Source: Leucobacter luti
GTDB taxonomy: Bacteria > Actinomycetota > Actinomycetes > Actinomycetales > Microbacteriaceae
Direction of reading: 5' to 3'
NCBI RefSeq assembly: GCF_004217175.1
Contig: NZ_SHKI01000003.1
Coordinates: 186,697 to 250,696 of the forward strand
DNA: 64,000 nucleotides
Positions 52,727 to 62,089 of this stretch are shown here, piece by piece. Made by a program: the position numbers and the translations under genes. Under the pieces are notes generated by a model. The model searched no databases, was not told the origin of the DNA, and saw only the letters and a list, made by a program, of their open reading frames with translations. Position 1 is the first letter of the stretch. Each line of letters starts with the position of its first letter.

Positions 52727-53725
52727 TTAGGCCTCCGCGGCGGCGGGTTCTCGCTTCGCCGCCGGTCCCGACAGGTTGTTCCAGCTCCGCTTGAGCAGCC
52801 GCTGCACCGATCCGTCGAGCACCACAGCGACCACCAGCGTGGCACCGATGAGGATCGTCTGCAGGAACTGCGAGACGCCCATGATCACCAGACCGTTGCG
52901 GAGCACGCCAACGAACAGCAGACCGGCGATCACGCCGCTGATGCGGCCAGCGCCGCCCTCGAGCGCAACACCGCCGAGAAGCACAACGGTCAGCGCCTGG
53001 ATCTCCATGCCGGTCCCCACGGTCGGCGGGGCCGAGTGCAGCTTTGCCGAGAGCAGCACGCCAGCGATCGCCGCCGACACGCTCGTCAGCACGAACAGCA
53101 AGAACTGCGTGCGCTGCACGTTGATTCCCATGAGGTGCGCGGCCCGGCTGTTGCCGCCGATCGCGAGCATGTTGCGGCCCACGGGCATGCGGTTCAGCAT
53201 GTACCAGGCGCCCGCGGTGAACAGGATCAGGATGATGACCTGCAGCGAGATGGGACCGAAGGTCTGTGTGCCGAGCGCGGTGAACGATTCCGGGAATCCG
53301 GTGACCGTTGCGCCGTCAGTGAGGAACAGGGCGAGACCGCCCCACACGCTCAGGAACCCGAGGGTGATCACGAGCGCGTTCAGCTTCAGGTAGGCGACGA
53401 GGAAGCCGTTCAACGCTCCGGCGATCACGCCAACACCGATGGCCGCAGCGAAGCCGAGCAGCGCGCTCCCGGTGCCGACCATCACGGTTGCGGAGACAAT
53501 TGCGGAGAGACTCGCGACCGAGCCAACCGAGAGGTCGAGCGTGCCAGACATCACGAGGAACGCGAGCGGCAGAGCGATGAGCCCGAGCTCCGCGATCTGC
53601 AGCAGGATCGTCTGGCCGTTGTTGAAGGTGAAGAACCTGGGGTTCATAATCGCGAAGAACGCGATGAGCGCGAGCAGCGCGATGAACGTGCTGTTCTGCG
53701 CAACAAAAATCTTGAGACGGTTCAT
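52727..53725 (-). CDS. ABC transporter permease, ribose-type (RbsC family)
   Basis: A 332-residue permease with about nine helices. The cytosolic coupling loop appears in VVLLGGVALEGGAGRISGVIAGLLFVGVL, close to the RbsC/XylH pattern. MNRLKIFVAQNSTFIALLALIAFFAIMNPRF is the first helix region. It overlaps the ATPase gene (ATGA). A single permease gene suggests a homodimer. Two basic residues and an alanine-rich end lie at the C-terminus. Confidence 0.9.
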   Translation of the reverse strand: MNRLKIFVAQNSTFIALLALIAFFAIMNPRFFTFNNGQTILLQIAELGLIALPLAFLVMSGTLDLSVGSVASLSAIVSATVMVGTGSALLGFAAAIGVGVIAGALNGFLVAYLKLNALVITLGFLSVWGGLALFLTDGATVTGFPESFTALGTQTFGPISLQVIILILFTAGAWYMLNRMPVGRNMLAIGGNSRAAHLMGINVQRTQFLLFVLTSVSAAIAGVLLSAKLHSAPPTVGTGMEIQALTVVLLGGVALEGGAGRISGVIAGLLFVGVLRNGLVIMGVSQFLQTILIGATLVVAVVLDGSVQRLLKRSWNNLSGPAAKREPAAAEA

Positions 53726-55206
53726 GAGTGCAGGTCTCCCGCTGGTGTGAGGTCTAACAGAGTTTCAAGTAGGTCAGCTTCGTAGCGGCCGCTGCGGTGA
53801 ATCTCGCGGCTTGCTCCGTGCGCGAGGACGTAGCTACGGTCGCACATCGAGGCGATTTCGTCAGTCTCCGCGGACGCGACGACGATGCACACGCCGGTGT
53901 CGGCGAGCGCTCGAAGCGCAATTCTGATGTCGAGCTTCGCGCCGACGTCGACGCCCTGCGTCGGCTGCGCGAGCAGCAGCACGCGGGGCGCGACTGGGAA
54001 CATCCACCGCGCGAGCAGGTGCTTCTGGCGGTTTCCACCGGAGAAGCTCATGATCGGGGCGTCCCCATCGGGGCCGTGCACGTTGAGGGTCTGCCTGATG
54101 CTCTCGTAGGCGACATTGATCTTGCCGCGCGAACGCCAGCCCTTCGCGAACCACGGCAGGTAGGTGTTGTCCTTGCCGCTCAGCCCGCCAACGAGGCCGT
54201 CGGTCTCGCGGTCGGCGGGGACCAGGTGCACGCCCTGGGCGATTGCCTGCCCGGGGCGTGCGGCGCGGTAGCGCGATCCGCTCAGCTCCGCGTCGACGCC
54301 GTCACGCAGCCCGAAGAGCGCATCAAGGAGGTGGAACTGCTCTCCCGCGGCCATGCCGTACAGGCCGACGATCTCACCGTCTCGGAAGCTGAGCTCAGAG
54401 CCAGCGGCCCGCACGGCGAGCCTGGCCTCACCGACCGTTGGCGCCCAGCCGCTCTCGCGCTGGACCCCCGGGGCGAGCGCCTGCGAGAGCTCTGCAACGC
54501 TCATCCCCTCGGTGGTGGCGTCCATCACCAGGGCCCCGCCGCGCAGTACGACGATCCGCTCGCAGACGTCGACGATGTCTGGGAGACGGTGCGAGACGTA
54601 GACGATCGCGGTGCCCTTCGCCGCAAGATCGCGAATGAGGGCGTGCAGCGCGCGCGTCTCGGCCTCGCCGAGTGCCGCGGTGGGCTCGTCGAGCAGGAGT
54701 ACGCGCATGTCGCCCCGCAGGAGTCCGCGGGCGAGGTCCACCAGCTGCCGCTCGCCGAGCGAGAGCGCCCCCACCGGCGTGTGCACGGACAGGTGCGCTC
54801 CGCCGACGGTGCTGAGTGCATCCACCGCGCGCTTCGCGCGCTCAGCGCGCGACAGCCCAACCTGGCGGCCGAGGAAGAGGTTGTCGAGGATGCTCAGGTT
54901 CCCGGCGAGCGCCGGCTCCTGATGAATCACCGCGACGCCGAGCTCCGCAACGTCGCCCGGGGTCGCCCGGGGCGGCACTGCCTCGCCGTCGAGCGCGAGC
55001 GTGCCGCTCGTTGCGGAGATTGCGCCGGTCGCGACGTTGAGCAGCGTCGACTTCCCTGCCCCGTTGTGCCCGAGGAGGCCGACGATCTGCCCAGCGGGAA
55101 TATCGAGATCGATTCCGTCGAGCGCGAGCGTCGAACCGAAGCGGACTCCGACGTTCGAGAAGCTCAGCCGTGGCGGCTGATTCGTAGTGGTTGTGGTGGC
55201 CTTCAC
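53722..55206 (-). CDS. Sugar-type ABC transporter duplicated ATP-binding protein (RbsA family)
   Basis: A 494-residue protein with two ATPase domains. The first is intact: GHNGAGKST, LSLGERQLVDLARGLL and LLLDEPTAALGEAE. In the second, Walker A is GMAAGEQFH and Walker B reads LLLAQPTQGVDVG, with Ala413 and Gln414 in place of the usual Asp and Glu; the signature FSGGNRQKHLLAR is kept. The second site is therefore probably unable to hydrolyse ATP. It starts at GTG, with GGAAGGA upstream, just past a hairpin that separates it from the binding-protein gene. Confidence 0.88.
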   Translation of the reverse strand: MKATTTTTNQPPRLSFSNVGVRFGSTLALDGIDLDIPAGQIVGLLGHNGAGKSTLLNVATGAISATSGTLALDGEAVPPRATPGDVAELGVAVIHQEPALAGNLSILDNLFLGRQVGLSRAERAKRAVDALSTVGGAHLSVHTPVGALSLGERQLVDLARGLLRGDMRVLLLDEPTAALGEAETRALHALIRDLAAKGTAIVYVSHRLPDIVDVCERIVVLRGGALVMDATTEGMSVAELSQALAPGVQRESGWAPTVGEARLAVRAAGSELSFRDGEIVGLYGMAAGEQFHLLDALFGLRDGVDAELSGSRYRAARPGQAIAQGVHLVPADRETDGLVGGLSGKDNTYLPWFAKGWRSRGKINVAYESIRQTLNVHGPDGDAPIMSFSGGNRQKHLLARWMFPVAPRVLLLAQPTQGVDVGAKLDIRIALRALADTGVCIVVASAETDEIASMCDRSYVLAHGASREIHRSGRYEADLLETLLDLTPAGDLHS

Positions 55207-55228
55207 ACTCAGTCCTTCCCAGCAGGAA

Positions 55229-55256
55229 GGGGCGCGCGGGTGTTCCCGCGCGCCCC
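55229..55256 (-). terminator. Intercistronic hairpin
   Basis: GGGGCGCGCGGG and CCCGCGCGCCCC form a perfect 12-bp stem around a tetraloop, between the binding-protein stop codon and the ATPase start. It probably reduces read-through or protects the upstream mRNA, giving more binding protein than ATPase. Confidence 0.8.
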
Positions 55257-55267
55257 TCAGCTCGGGG

Positions 55268-56254
55268 CTAGTTGATGTAGAACTCGTCGGCGTTCTCCGC
55301 CGTCACCCGGGTCGAGGTGATGACGTTGTCTTCGACGTCCTCGCCCGCCGCCGCGCGGAGCAGGAGATCGGCGTTGCTCTCGGCCAGCTGCTGCGCCGGC
55401 AGGATGAAGCCGCCGCGCCAGATGCTGCCCGGGATCTTGATGACGTCGAGCGTCTCGTTCGTCGCGTCGGTTGCGCCGACGTAGTAGTCGGGATCGTCCT
55501 TGGCAACACCGCTATCGAGCAGCGACTGGTAAGCGCCGGCGGTGTTGTCGTTGCTGGTGCCCACCCACACCTGGGTGTCGGGAACGGCGACGAGGTGGCT
55601 CTTCGCCACACTGTTTCCCTCCTCGCGGGAGATCCCGGGGAGCTCATAGATCTTCGCGTTCGGCGCGTTCTCGGTGATCGCGTCGATGATGCCCTCGGTC
55701 CGGCCCTTGCCCAGATCGGAAGTCTTGTCTGCCACGACAGCAACGGGGACCTCGTCCTCGTCGGCTTTGTTCTCGGTGATCCACTCGGCGGCGGCGGCAC
55801 CCACGAGGTAGCCGTCCTCGTAACTGTCGATGATCGTCCCGGCGACGGTGCCTTCCCAGCGAGTGGCGTAGCCCAGGACCGGAATGTCAGCCTGCGTTGC
55901 CTTCGCGGTCACCGGCACCATCGCGTCGCTCTGCACGGGGAACCCCATGATCGCCTTGACGTCGCCACGCTGGATCCAGGCTTCCCAGTCGGAGACCTGC
56001 TTCTGCACGTCCCACTGCGGGTCGCTCGTCAGGAACTCGTATCCGGCGTCCTCAATGATCGGCTCCATGAACTTCAGCTGATCGTTCCAGATGGTGATGT
56101 CCATGCCCGCGAAGCCCATGGCCACGGCGCCCTTGCTCGAGTCGCTGGTTGCGCCCGAATCTGAGTCGGCGGCTGCGCCGCACCCGGACAGCATGAGCGC
56201 CGCTGCGGCGCCCAGAGCGGCGACAGCGCCGGCTCGTCTGAACAACTTCTTCAT
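55268..56254 (-). CDS. ABC transporter substrate-binding lipoprotein (type-I periplasmic binding fold)
   Basis: A 328-residue binding protein of the ribose/galactose type. The signal peptide ends LSGC (Cys25). WNDQLKFMEPIIEDAGYEFLTSDPQWDVQKQVSDWEAWIQRGDVKAIMG is the family's N-lobe pattern, and VWVGTSNDNTAGAYQSLLDSG lies in the C-lobe. The ligand is unknown; neighbouring alcohol and aldehyde dehydrogenases suggest a polyol or similar alcohol. GAGGAGAAAC precedes the ATG. It lies 39 bp after the dehydrogenase gene, on the same strand. Confidence 0.88.
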   Translation of the reverse strand: MKKLFRRAGAVAALGAAAALMLSGCGAAADSDSGATSDSSKGAVAMGFAGMDITIWNDQLKFMEPIIEDAGYEFLTSDPQWDVQKQVSDWEAWIQRGDVKAIMGFPVQSDAMVPVTAKATQADIPVLGYATRWEGTVAGTIIDSYEDGYLVGAAAAEWITENKADEDEVPVAVVADKTSDLGKGRTEGIIDAITENAPNAKIYELPGISREEGNSVAKSHLVAVPDTQVWVGTSNDNTAGAYQSLLDSGVAKDDPDYYVGATDATNETLDVIKIPGSIWRGGFILPAQQLAESNADLLLRAAAGEDVEDNVITSTRVTAENADEFYIN

Positions 56255-56293
56255 TGTTTCTCCTCGATTGTGTGTCGTGCGTGCTGAGTTGGC

Positions 56294-57406
56294 TTAGTTG
56301 ATGGTGAAGTCGACGATCTTGCGCTTGCCGACCGGCTGGGTCAGGGCGTGCACAGCCTCGACCGCGCGGGCCTGCGGGATGCGCTCGCCCACCATGAGGT
56401 CGAGCGGCAGCTGGCCGGCGAGGTACAGCCGCGCAATCTTTGCGAAGTCGACCTGCGGCCGCGACGAGCCGTAGTTGCAGCCGAGAATCCGCTGGCCGGA
56501 GACGATGAGACGCCAGGGCTTGATGGAGACCTCCGCGTCGCGAGACGGCATACCGACGAGCACCACGGCGCCGCCGGACTTCACGTACGCGACGATCCCC
56601 TCCGTTACCTGCGGGACCCCGATCGCGTCGAACGCGAAGTCGACGCCCGAACCACCGGCGATCCCGCGCACCCGGTCGACGGCGTCGGGATCGCTGCCGA
56701 GCACCGTGTCGGTCGCCCCGAGCTGGCGAGCGATCTCGAGCCGGTCCTCGGACAGGTCCACGGCAATGATCTTGCTCGCGCCGGCGAGCTTCAGCCCCAG
56801 AATGATCGCCTGGCCCACGCCACCGGCGCCCACCACGACCGCGGTCTGCCCGGCGCGCACGTCGGCGGTGTTGAGCACGGCGCCGATCCCGGTGGCGATC
56901 GAGCACCCGATGAGCGCGGCGACCGGCGCCGGGACCTCGCTGGGCACCTTGACCACCGCTGCGCGCGGCACTAGGGCATACTCAGAGAACGTACCGACGC
57001 CGAGGTACGGGCGCACCTCTTCGCCGTCGTCGGCGGTCAGCGGGGTGGTGCCGTCGGGCAAGCCGTTGCCGATCGCGCCGCTCTCCGCGCACAGCCAGCT
57101 CTTCCCATCGACGCAGGCCTCGCACCGCCCGCAGGGCGCGTACCAGGAGAGCACCACCTGATCGCCGACGGCGAGGTCCACGTTCTCACCCACGGCGGCC
57201 ACGATGCCCGCGCCCTCGTGCCCGAGTGCGATCCGGTGATCGAACGGCCAGTCACCATTGAGTACGTGCAGGTCCGAGTGGCAGACGCCTGCGGCGGTCA
57301 TGCGCACGAGCACCTCCCCCGCGCGGGGATCGCGCACCTGAATCGGCGCGATGTGGGGTTCTGCGTCGCCGCCGGCGAACAGGATTGCGTGTGCAGCGGT
57401 AGTCAT
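56294..57406 (-). CDS. Zinc-dependent alcohol dehydrogenase (MDR family)
   Basis: A 370-residue NAD(P)-dependent dehydrogenase. The catalytic zinc ligands are Cys and His in AAGVCHSDLHV and GHEGAG, and the structural zinc has CGRCEAC...C. The cofactor motif is VVVGAGGVGQAIILGL, followed by AVDLSEDR with an Asp that favours NAD. The size and insert resemble mycothiol- or class III-type enzymes. ATG 57406 has GAGGAGAG. It lies between an aldehyde dehydrogenase and an ABC importer, so oxidation of the imported alcohol is likely. Confidence 0.9.
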   Translation of the reverse strand: MTTAAHAILFAGGDAEPHIAPIQVRDPRAGEVLVRMTAAGVCHSDLHVLNGDWPFDHRIALGHEGAGIVAAVGENVDLAVGDQVVLSWYAPCGRCEACVDGKSWLCAESGAIGNGLPDGTTPLTADDGEEVRPYLGVGTFSEYALVPRAAVVKVPSEVPAPVAALIGCSIATGIGAVLNTADVRAGQTAVVVGAGGVGQAIILGLKLAGASKIIAVDLSEDRLEIARQLGATDTVLGSDPDAVDRVRGIAGGSGVDFAFDAIGVPQVTEGIVAYVKSGGAVVLVGMPSRDAEVSIKPWRLIVSGQRILGCNYGSSRPQVDFAKIARLYLAGQLPLDLMVGERIPQARAVEAVHALTQPVGKRKIVDFTIN

Positions 57407-57449
57407 ATGCTCTCTCCTCATTGAAATCGTGTGCGGTGGGTGCGGCTCG

Positions 57450-58874
57450 TCAGCGTGCGTGCGCGCTCATCACGTGCTTGATGCGGGTGTAGTCCTCGTA
57501 GCCGTAGATCGACAGGTCCTTGCCGAGCCCCGACGCCTTGTAGCCGCCGTGCGGCATCTCGGCGGGGATCACCTGATGGCAGTTGATCCACACCGTGCCG
57601 AACTCGAGGGCGCCAGAGAGCTCGGTCGCGCGGCCGTGGTTGCGCGTCCAGAGGCTGGCCGCGAGCGCAAGGTCGACCCCGTTCGCAAGCTCGATCGCCT
57701 CGTCCTCGGTGTGAAACTCCTGCACGGTGAGGATCGGGGCGAACAGTTCAGACTGCACCACCTCGTCGTCCTGGCGCACGCCTGAGAGCACGGTTGGTTT
57801 CAGGAAGAATCCCGGCTCGGTCCAGTACCCGCCTGCCTCAACGACCACGTGGGCCGGCAGGCGCCCCAGCACCCCCTGCACCCGCTCAAACTGGGCGGCG
57901 CTGTTGAGGGGTCCGTGGAAGGCGTCCATAGTGTCGGGTCCGCCGGTGCGGAGCGTCGCGGTGTGCGCTTTGAGTCGCGCAAGGAACTCTGTCGCGACCG
58001 ATGCCTCGACGAGGATCCGGGTCGCCGCGGTGCAGTCCTGGCCCGCGTTGAAGAATCCGGCCGCTGCGATGCCGCGCACGGCGAGGTCGAGATCCGCGTC
58101 GGCAAAGACGATTGCCGGGGCCTTCCCTCCGAGTTCGAGGTGCACGCGAGTGATGTTGCGGGATGCCGCGGCCATGACCTCCGCGCCGGCACGCACGCTC
58201 CCCGTGATCGCGACCATATCGGCGGCGCGGTGCTCGGAGAGCAGTCGACCGGTCGCGCGACCGCCAACCACCACGTTGAAGACGCCCGGCGGCAGCACCT
58301 CGGCGGCAATGCGCGCGAGCGCGACCGTGCTGCTCGGGGTCGTCTCCGCCGGTTTCAGGACCACGGTGTTCCCGGCGGCGAGCGCCGGCCCAATCTTCCA
58401 AATCGCCATCATGAGCGGGTAGTTCCACGGCGTCACCTGGGCGATCACGCCGACGGGCTCGCGCCGGATGAGTGAGCTGAAGCCCTCGGCGTACTCGGTC
58501 TGCGCGAGGCCCTGCGGTGCGCGTCCGAGGCCGGCGAAGAACCGCAGCTGATCGGCGGAGCGGAGCACCTCGAGTTCCCGTGTCACGGCGAGTGGTTTTC
58601 CGGTCTCGGTGATTTCAAGCCGCAGGAGCTCTTCGGCGTGGGCTTCGATCGCGTCGGCGAACCGCAGGAGCACCGCCTGGCGCTCACGCGGCGTGATCCG
58701 CTTCCAAGCGGGAAACGCCGCGTGGGCCACTGCAAACGCGCGCGTAACCTCGGCCTCTGACGCGGCACGGTACGTCTCGATCGCTTCTCCGGTGGCGGGG
58801 TTCACCGTGGTGAAGCGCTCGCCGGTCCCCGGGACCGCGACGGAACCGATACGGTTCACGATCGTTTCGCTCAC
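57450..58874 (-). CDS. NAD-dependent aldehyde dehydrogenase
   Basis: A 474-residue enzyme that oxidises an aldehyde to its acid. Asn lies in TPWNYPLMMAIWKIGPALAAGN, the glutamate in ELGGKAPAIVFADADL, and the catalytic Cys in FFNAGQDCTAATRI. The sequence is near gamma-aminobutyraldehyde/betaine aldehyde dehydrogenases. GTG 58874 follows GGGGGCAGGGAA. It is 43 bp ahead of the alcohol dehydrogenase gene, and both probably lie in one transcript with the ABC importer. Confidence 0.9.
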   Translation of the reverse strand: MSETIVNRIGSVAVPGTGERFTTVNPATGEAIETYRAASEAEVTRAFAVAHAAFPAWKRITPRERQAVLLRFADAIEAHAEELLRLEITETGKPLAVTRELEVLRSADQLRFFAGLGRAPQGLAQTEYAEGFSSLIRREPVGVIAQVTPWNYPLMMAIWKIGPALAAGNTVVLKPAETTPSSTVALARIAAEVLPPGVFNVVVGGRATGRLLSEHRAADMVAITGSVRAGAEVMAAASRNITRVHLELGGKAPAIVFADADLDLAVRGIAAAGFFNAGQDCTAATRILVEASVATEFLARLKAHTATLRTGGPDTMDAFHGPLNSAAQFERVQGVLGRLPAHVVVEAGGYWTEPGFFLKPTVLSGVRQDDEVVQSELFAPILTVQEFHTEDEAIELANGVDLALAASLWTRNHGRATELSGALEFGTVWINCHQVIPAEMPHGGYKASGLGKDLSIYGYEDYTRIKHVMSAHAR

Positions 58875-58966
58875 GTTCCCTGCCCCCTCGACCCGGTGAT
58901 GTGTGCAGCTCCAGGCGGGGCTCGAACGAGGCGCCGCTGCGACTGCATTTAACGTTAGGTCGGGAT

Positions 58967-58982
58967 TCGGGATCAGTCCCGA
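58967..58982 (-). terminator. Small hairpin after the PucR-type gene
   Basis: TCGGGA-TCAG-TCCCGA lies 17 bp beyond the regulator stop codon. An 8-bp palindrome TAACGTTA lies 18 bp further and may be an operator for the dehydrogenase operon. Confidence 0.5.
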
Positions 58983-58998
58983 GGCAATGGCACCGGGA

Positions 58999-60189
58999 TC
59001 AGCGCGGCAGCTTGTGCGATTGCATAATTGCTCGCGCCGGTTCTGGGGCGAGCGCGACCGTAATCCACGCGGCGTCGCGCGGAACGGTCGGGTCGAAGCC
59101 GGTGAGCTCAGCGAATGCACGCAGGCGATTGATCACGGTGTTTCGGTGGCAGAAGAGGCGCTCGGCCGTTTCCTTCACCGATCCGGTAGCGAGGTAGGAG
59201 CCGACCGCCTCGAGCAGCCGACCACGCTCGTGCTCGGACACCGTGCGCAGTGCCGCATCGATCGCCTCCGTGTAGCGGGGGAAGACGCCAGCGAGGTGGG
59301 CGCGCGCCACGGTTGGCCAGACCTCCTCTTCGGTGGCGAGCACGAGCGGCACCCTGGGTGCGTGGCGCGCGACCTCGCGTGCAACGCGGGCGGCTCCGGG
59401 GACCCCAGCGAGCCCCTGAACGTCGCCGACGTACCCGCCGATGCCGGGAGCGTCCCTGCGCCAACCGTCGGTTGCTCGCTGCTCACGGAAGAGGATGAGG
59501 TCGCTCGCGCTCTCCGAAATCCCCACCCCCCGGTCAGCTCCGTAGCGCGCGATCATGGCGGCGGTTGCTTCCCCCATCACGGCCACCACCTCAAAGGTCG
59601 CGTCGGAGCGCATCCGGAGCCGCGTCGCCACGAGCTCGATATCGTCGGCCACGAGCGGGGTCTCGCCGAAGAGTCGCAGGATCATGCGCTGCCGCTGCGC
59701 GGCGTCTGTGCGGTCGATGCGCGAAGCCTCGGCGCGATACGCCTCGCGGAGCGCGTCGACGTAACCGTCGACCGTGTCGAGGAGGCGCATGGCGTTGGCG
59801 GCGAGCACCGCGCTACCGTCTTCGCCGGCGATGCGCTGGACGCGCAGCCACATCACCCGGAAGTCGATGCGCACCGCGCGCAAGAACGTGGAGAGCGGCA
59901 CTCCCTGCTGAGCCCGGCGGGCTGCTAAGCGCTCGATCAGGCCCGCCGTGCCCGGTGGGTCGGGTTCGCTGCGCAGCCGGCGGATGAGGACCTCAAAGGT
60001 GTGCTTCGCGGTGTCGGCGATGTCCTGCTGATCTACTTGATCCCCGGGGTATGGTTCGGTTGCCCGAAACTCCCGCAAGAAATCCTCAACGAGATCCGGG
60101 AGCTCGTGGGTGAGCTGGCCCAGGATCCAGTCCCACGTAATGGGCCCGTTCGTCTCACGCTCGGCCCGATCAATCCCCCCGGAGTGCAT
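58999..60189 (-). CDS. PucR/CdaR-type transcriptional regulator
   Basis: A 396-residue regulator. The C-terminal helix-turn-helix is SVKETAERLFCHRNTVINRLRAFAELTGFDP, typical of the PucR family. The N-terminal 120 residues are helical, and the middle resembles a GGDEF-like fold without catalytic residues. The start at ATG 60189 is followed by MHSGGIDRAERE; the frame continues upstream but is antisense to the next gene. It diverges from the YtcJ-type amidohydrolase and follows the dehydrogenase genes, so it may regulate either or both. Confidence 0.86.
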   Translation of the reverse strand: MHSGGIDRAERETNGPITWDWILGQLTHELPDLVEDFLREFRATEPYPGDQVDQQDIADTAKHTFEVLIRRLRSEPDPPGTAGLIERLAARRAQQGVPLSTFLRAVRIDFRVMWLRVQRIAGEDGSAVLAANAMRLLDTVDGYVDALREAYRAEASRIDRTDAAQRQRMILRLFGETPLVADDIELVATRLRMRSDATFEVVAVMGEATAAMIARYGADRGVGISESASDLILFREQRATDGWRRDAPGIGGYVGDVQGLAGVPGAARVAREVARHAPRVPLVLATEEEVWPTVARAHLAGVFPRYTEAIDAALRTVSEHERGRLLEAVGSYLATGSVKETAERLFCHRNTVINRLRAFAELTGFDPTVPRDAAWITVALAPEPARAIMQSHKLPR

Positions 60190-60315
60190 ACGCACAATGT
60201 TACCCGCGAGAGTGAGGGGCTTTGCCCAGCAGTGGGCCTGACGGCGGCCGCGATGATGGAGGCAGCAGGGCCGCGCGACCCGCGCGGATCGAATCCAGTC
60301 AAGGGAGCCACGTTC

Positions 60316-61974
60316 ATGCAGATTGCCGACGCCGGGAACGATCACGACCTGGTCATTCTGAACGCGAACGTACTGACGCAGGATCCTGCTCAGCCGCACG
60401 CGTCGTCGATCCACCTGCGCGGCACCCGGATCGTGGCGGTCTCTGAGGCGCCAATCAAGGTTCCAGGCGCACGAACGATCGACGCCGGCGGCGCGACCGT
60501 CGCGCCCGGATTTAATGATGTGCACGCGCACAGTGTGTGGTTCGGGCTGACCCAGATTGAGCTCGATCTCAGCGCAGCGACCACGCTCGCAGAGTTTTAC
60601 GAGCTCATCGCCGCATACGCGGACGGTATGGGCGCTGACGAGTGGGTCATCGCGGCGGGATTCAGTCACATCCGGCTCGGCGAGCAGTACCCGGATCGCG
60701 ACGCGCTCGACGCCGCTGCTGGCGGGCGGCCCGTGTGGTTGAAACACAACTCGGGGCACGCGGCGTTCGTCAACGGGGTCGCGCTGCAGCTCATTGCCGC
60801 GGAGCGCAGCCTCACCGATCCCATCGAGGGCGGACTGGTGGTGCTCGACGAAGCGGGTCGGCCAACGGGCTTGCTCGAAGAGAACGCCATGTCGCTCGTG
60901 CAGAACCTCCTGCTGCCCTACCCGGTGGAGACGCTCGTGCGGGCGCTTGAACTGGCCACCGAGCAGTACGTGCGCGAGGGGATCACGAGCGTGACGGACG
61001 CCGGGATCGCAGGCGGCTGGATCGGCTACTCCCCGCGCGAGTTCGCCGCGTATCAGCTCGCACACTCGCGCGGTCTGCTCCACACGCGCATGCAGCCGAT
61101 GTTCATCATCGACGCGCTGCACCCGGTCCCGGGGCACGGGGAGGAGCCCGCAGTACTCACACTCGACGGCGGAATCCACACCGGGTTCGGCGACGATCGG
61201 CTCCAGCTCGGCCCCGTGAAGATCTTCAGCGACGGCTCGCTGCTCGGCTCAACCGCCTCCGTGACCGAGCACTACATCGGCTGCCCGGGCAATCACGGCT
61301 ACCTCCAGGAGAGCGCCGCCTCGCTGCGGGAGCGCGCACTCGCTGCCTACGCCGCGGGGTGGTCGATCGCCATGCACGCTATCGGCGACGCCGCCGTCGA
61401 TCAGGCGATCGCTGTGATCGGTGAGGCCCAGGAGCGCTACGGCCGGCGCGCGATTCCGAACCGCATTGAGCACGCGGGCATCGTACGAGACGATCAGCTC
61501 GACCTCCTCGCTGACCTCGGCGTCGCGGTCACCCCGCAGCCGTATTTCCTGCACGAGTTCGGCGATGCAATGGTCGACCGGATCGGGGCGCACCGGGAGC
61601 CGCAGCTCTACCGCGCGAAATCGTTCGTTGACCGCGGGATCATGCTCCCCGGGTCCTCGGATCGCCCCGTCGCGCCCGGCAAGCCGCTCGCGGGCATCCA
61701 GTCGTTTGTCGAGCGGCGATCCGCGGCCGGCACCGTGATTGGCGCGGCAGAGCGACTCACCGCTGCAGAGGCACTCGCCGCGTACACGATCGGCTCTGCC
61801 CGGGCCACGGGTCAGGCCGCGAATCGCGGGTCGATCGAGCCCGGCAAGTATGCTGACCTCGTGTTCCTGAGCGAGGATCCCCTCGTGGTCCCGAGCGAGC
61901 GAATCAGCGAGATCGAGGTCGTCGCGACCGTGGTCGGCGGGGTCGTGGTGCACGGCGCGGACCGACTGGCGTAG
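60316..61974 (+). CDS. YtcJ-type amidohydrolase
   Basis: A 552-residue metal-dependent hydrolase of the amidohydrolase superfamily. Metal ligands are HAH in PGFNDVHAHSVW, with the carboxylated lysine region near DGSLLGSTASVTEHY, histidine in IAMHAIGDAAVDQAI, EHAG, and the aspartate in LPGSSDRPVAPGKPLAGIQ. The YtcJ branch acts on N-substituted formamides or amides. ATG 60316 follows AAGGGAG. The 126 bp before it contain the divergent promoters. The substrate may match the alcohol/aldehyde pathway, for example an amide precursor. Confidence 0.88.
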   Translation: MQIADAGNDHDLVILNANVLTQDPAQPHASSIHLRGTRIVAVSEAPIKVPGARTIDAGGATVAPGFNDVHAHSVWFGLTQIELDLSAATTLAEFYELIAAYADGMGADEWVIAAGFSHIRLGEQYPDRDALDAAAGGRPVWLKHNSGHAAFVNGVALQLIAAERSLTDPIEGGLVVLDEAGRPTGLLEENAMSLVQNLLLPYPVETLVRALELATEQYVREGITSVTDAGIAGGWIGYSPREFAAYQLAHSRGLLHTRMQPMFIIDALHPVPGHGEEPAVLTLDGGIHTGFGDDRLQLGPVKIFSDGSLLGSTASVTEHYIGCPGNHGYLQESAASLRERALAAYAAGWSIAMHAIGDAAVDQAIAVIGEAQERYGRRAIPNRIEHAGIVRDDQLDLLADLGVAVTPQPYFLHEFGDAMVDRIGAHREPQLYRAKSFVDRGIMLPGSSDRPVAPGKPLAGIQSFVERRSAAGTVIGAAERLTAAEALAAYTIGSARATGQAANRGSIEPGKYADLVFLSEDPLVVPSERISEIEVVATVVGGVVVHGADRLA

Positions 61975-61987
61975 GCGTACCGCGGCC

Positions 61988-62020
61988 GCCGCACCCCAGC
62001 CGCACCCCAGCCGCACCCCA
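61988..62020 (+). repeat. Three-copy 11-bp repeat
   Basis: GCCGCACCCCA occurs three times in tandem, just after the amidohydrolase stop codon. No function is evident. Confidence 0.85.
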
Positions 62021-62089
62021 GCCGTGAATCTGCCCCCAGAACCGGGGCTGAGCGCTTGCGGGCAGGGCCCGCACCCTACGCTTGAGAGC

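Noticed and set aside
60190..61179. Upstream extension of the PucR-type frame
   Set aside because: It is antisense to the amidohydrolase, whose motifs are clear; the PucR-like protein is full length from ATG 60189.
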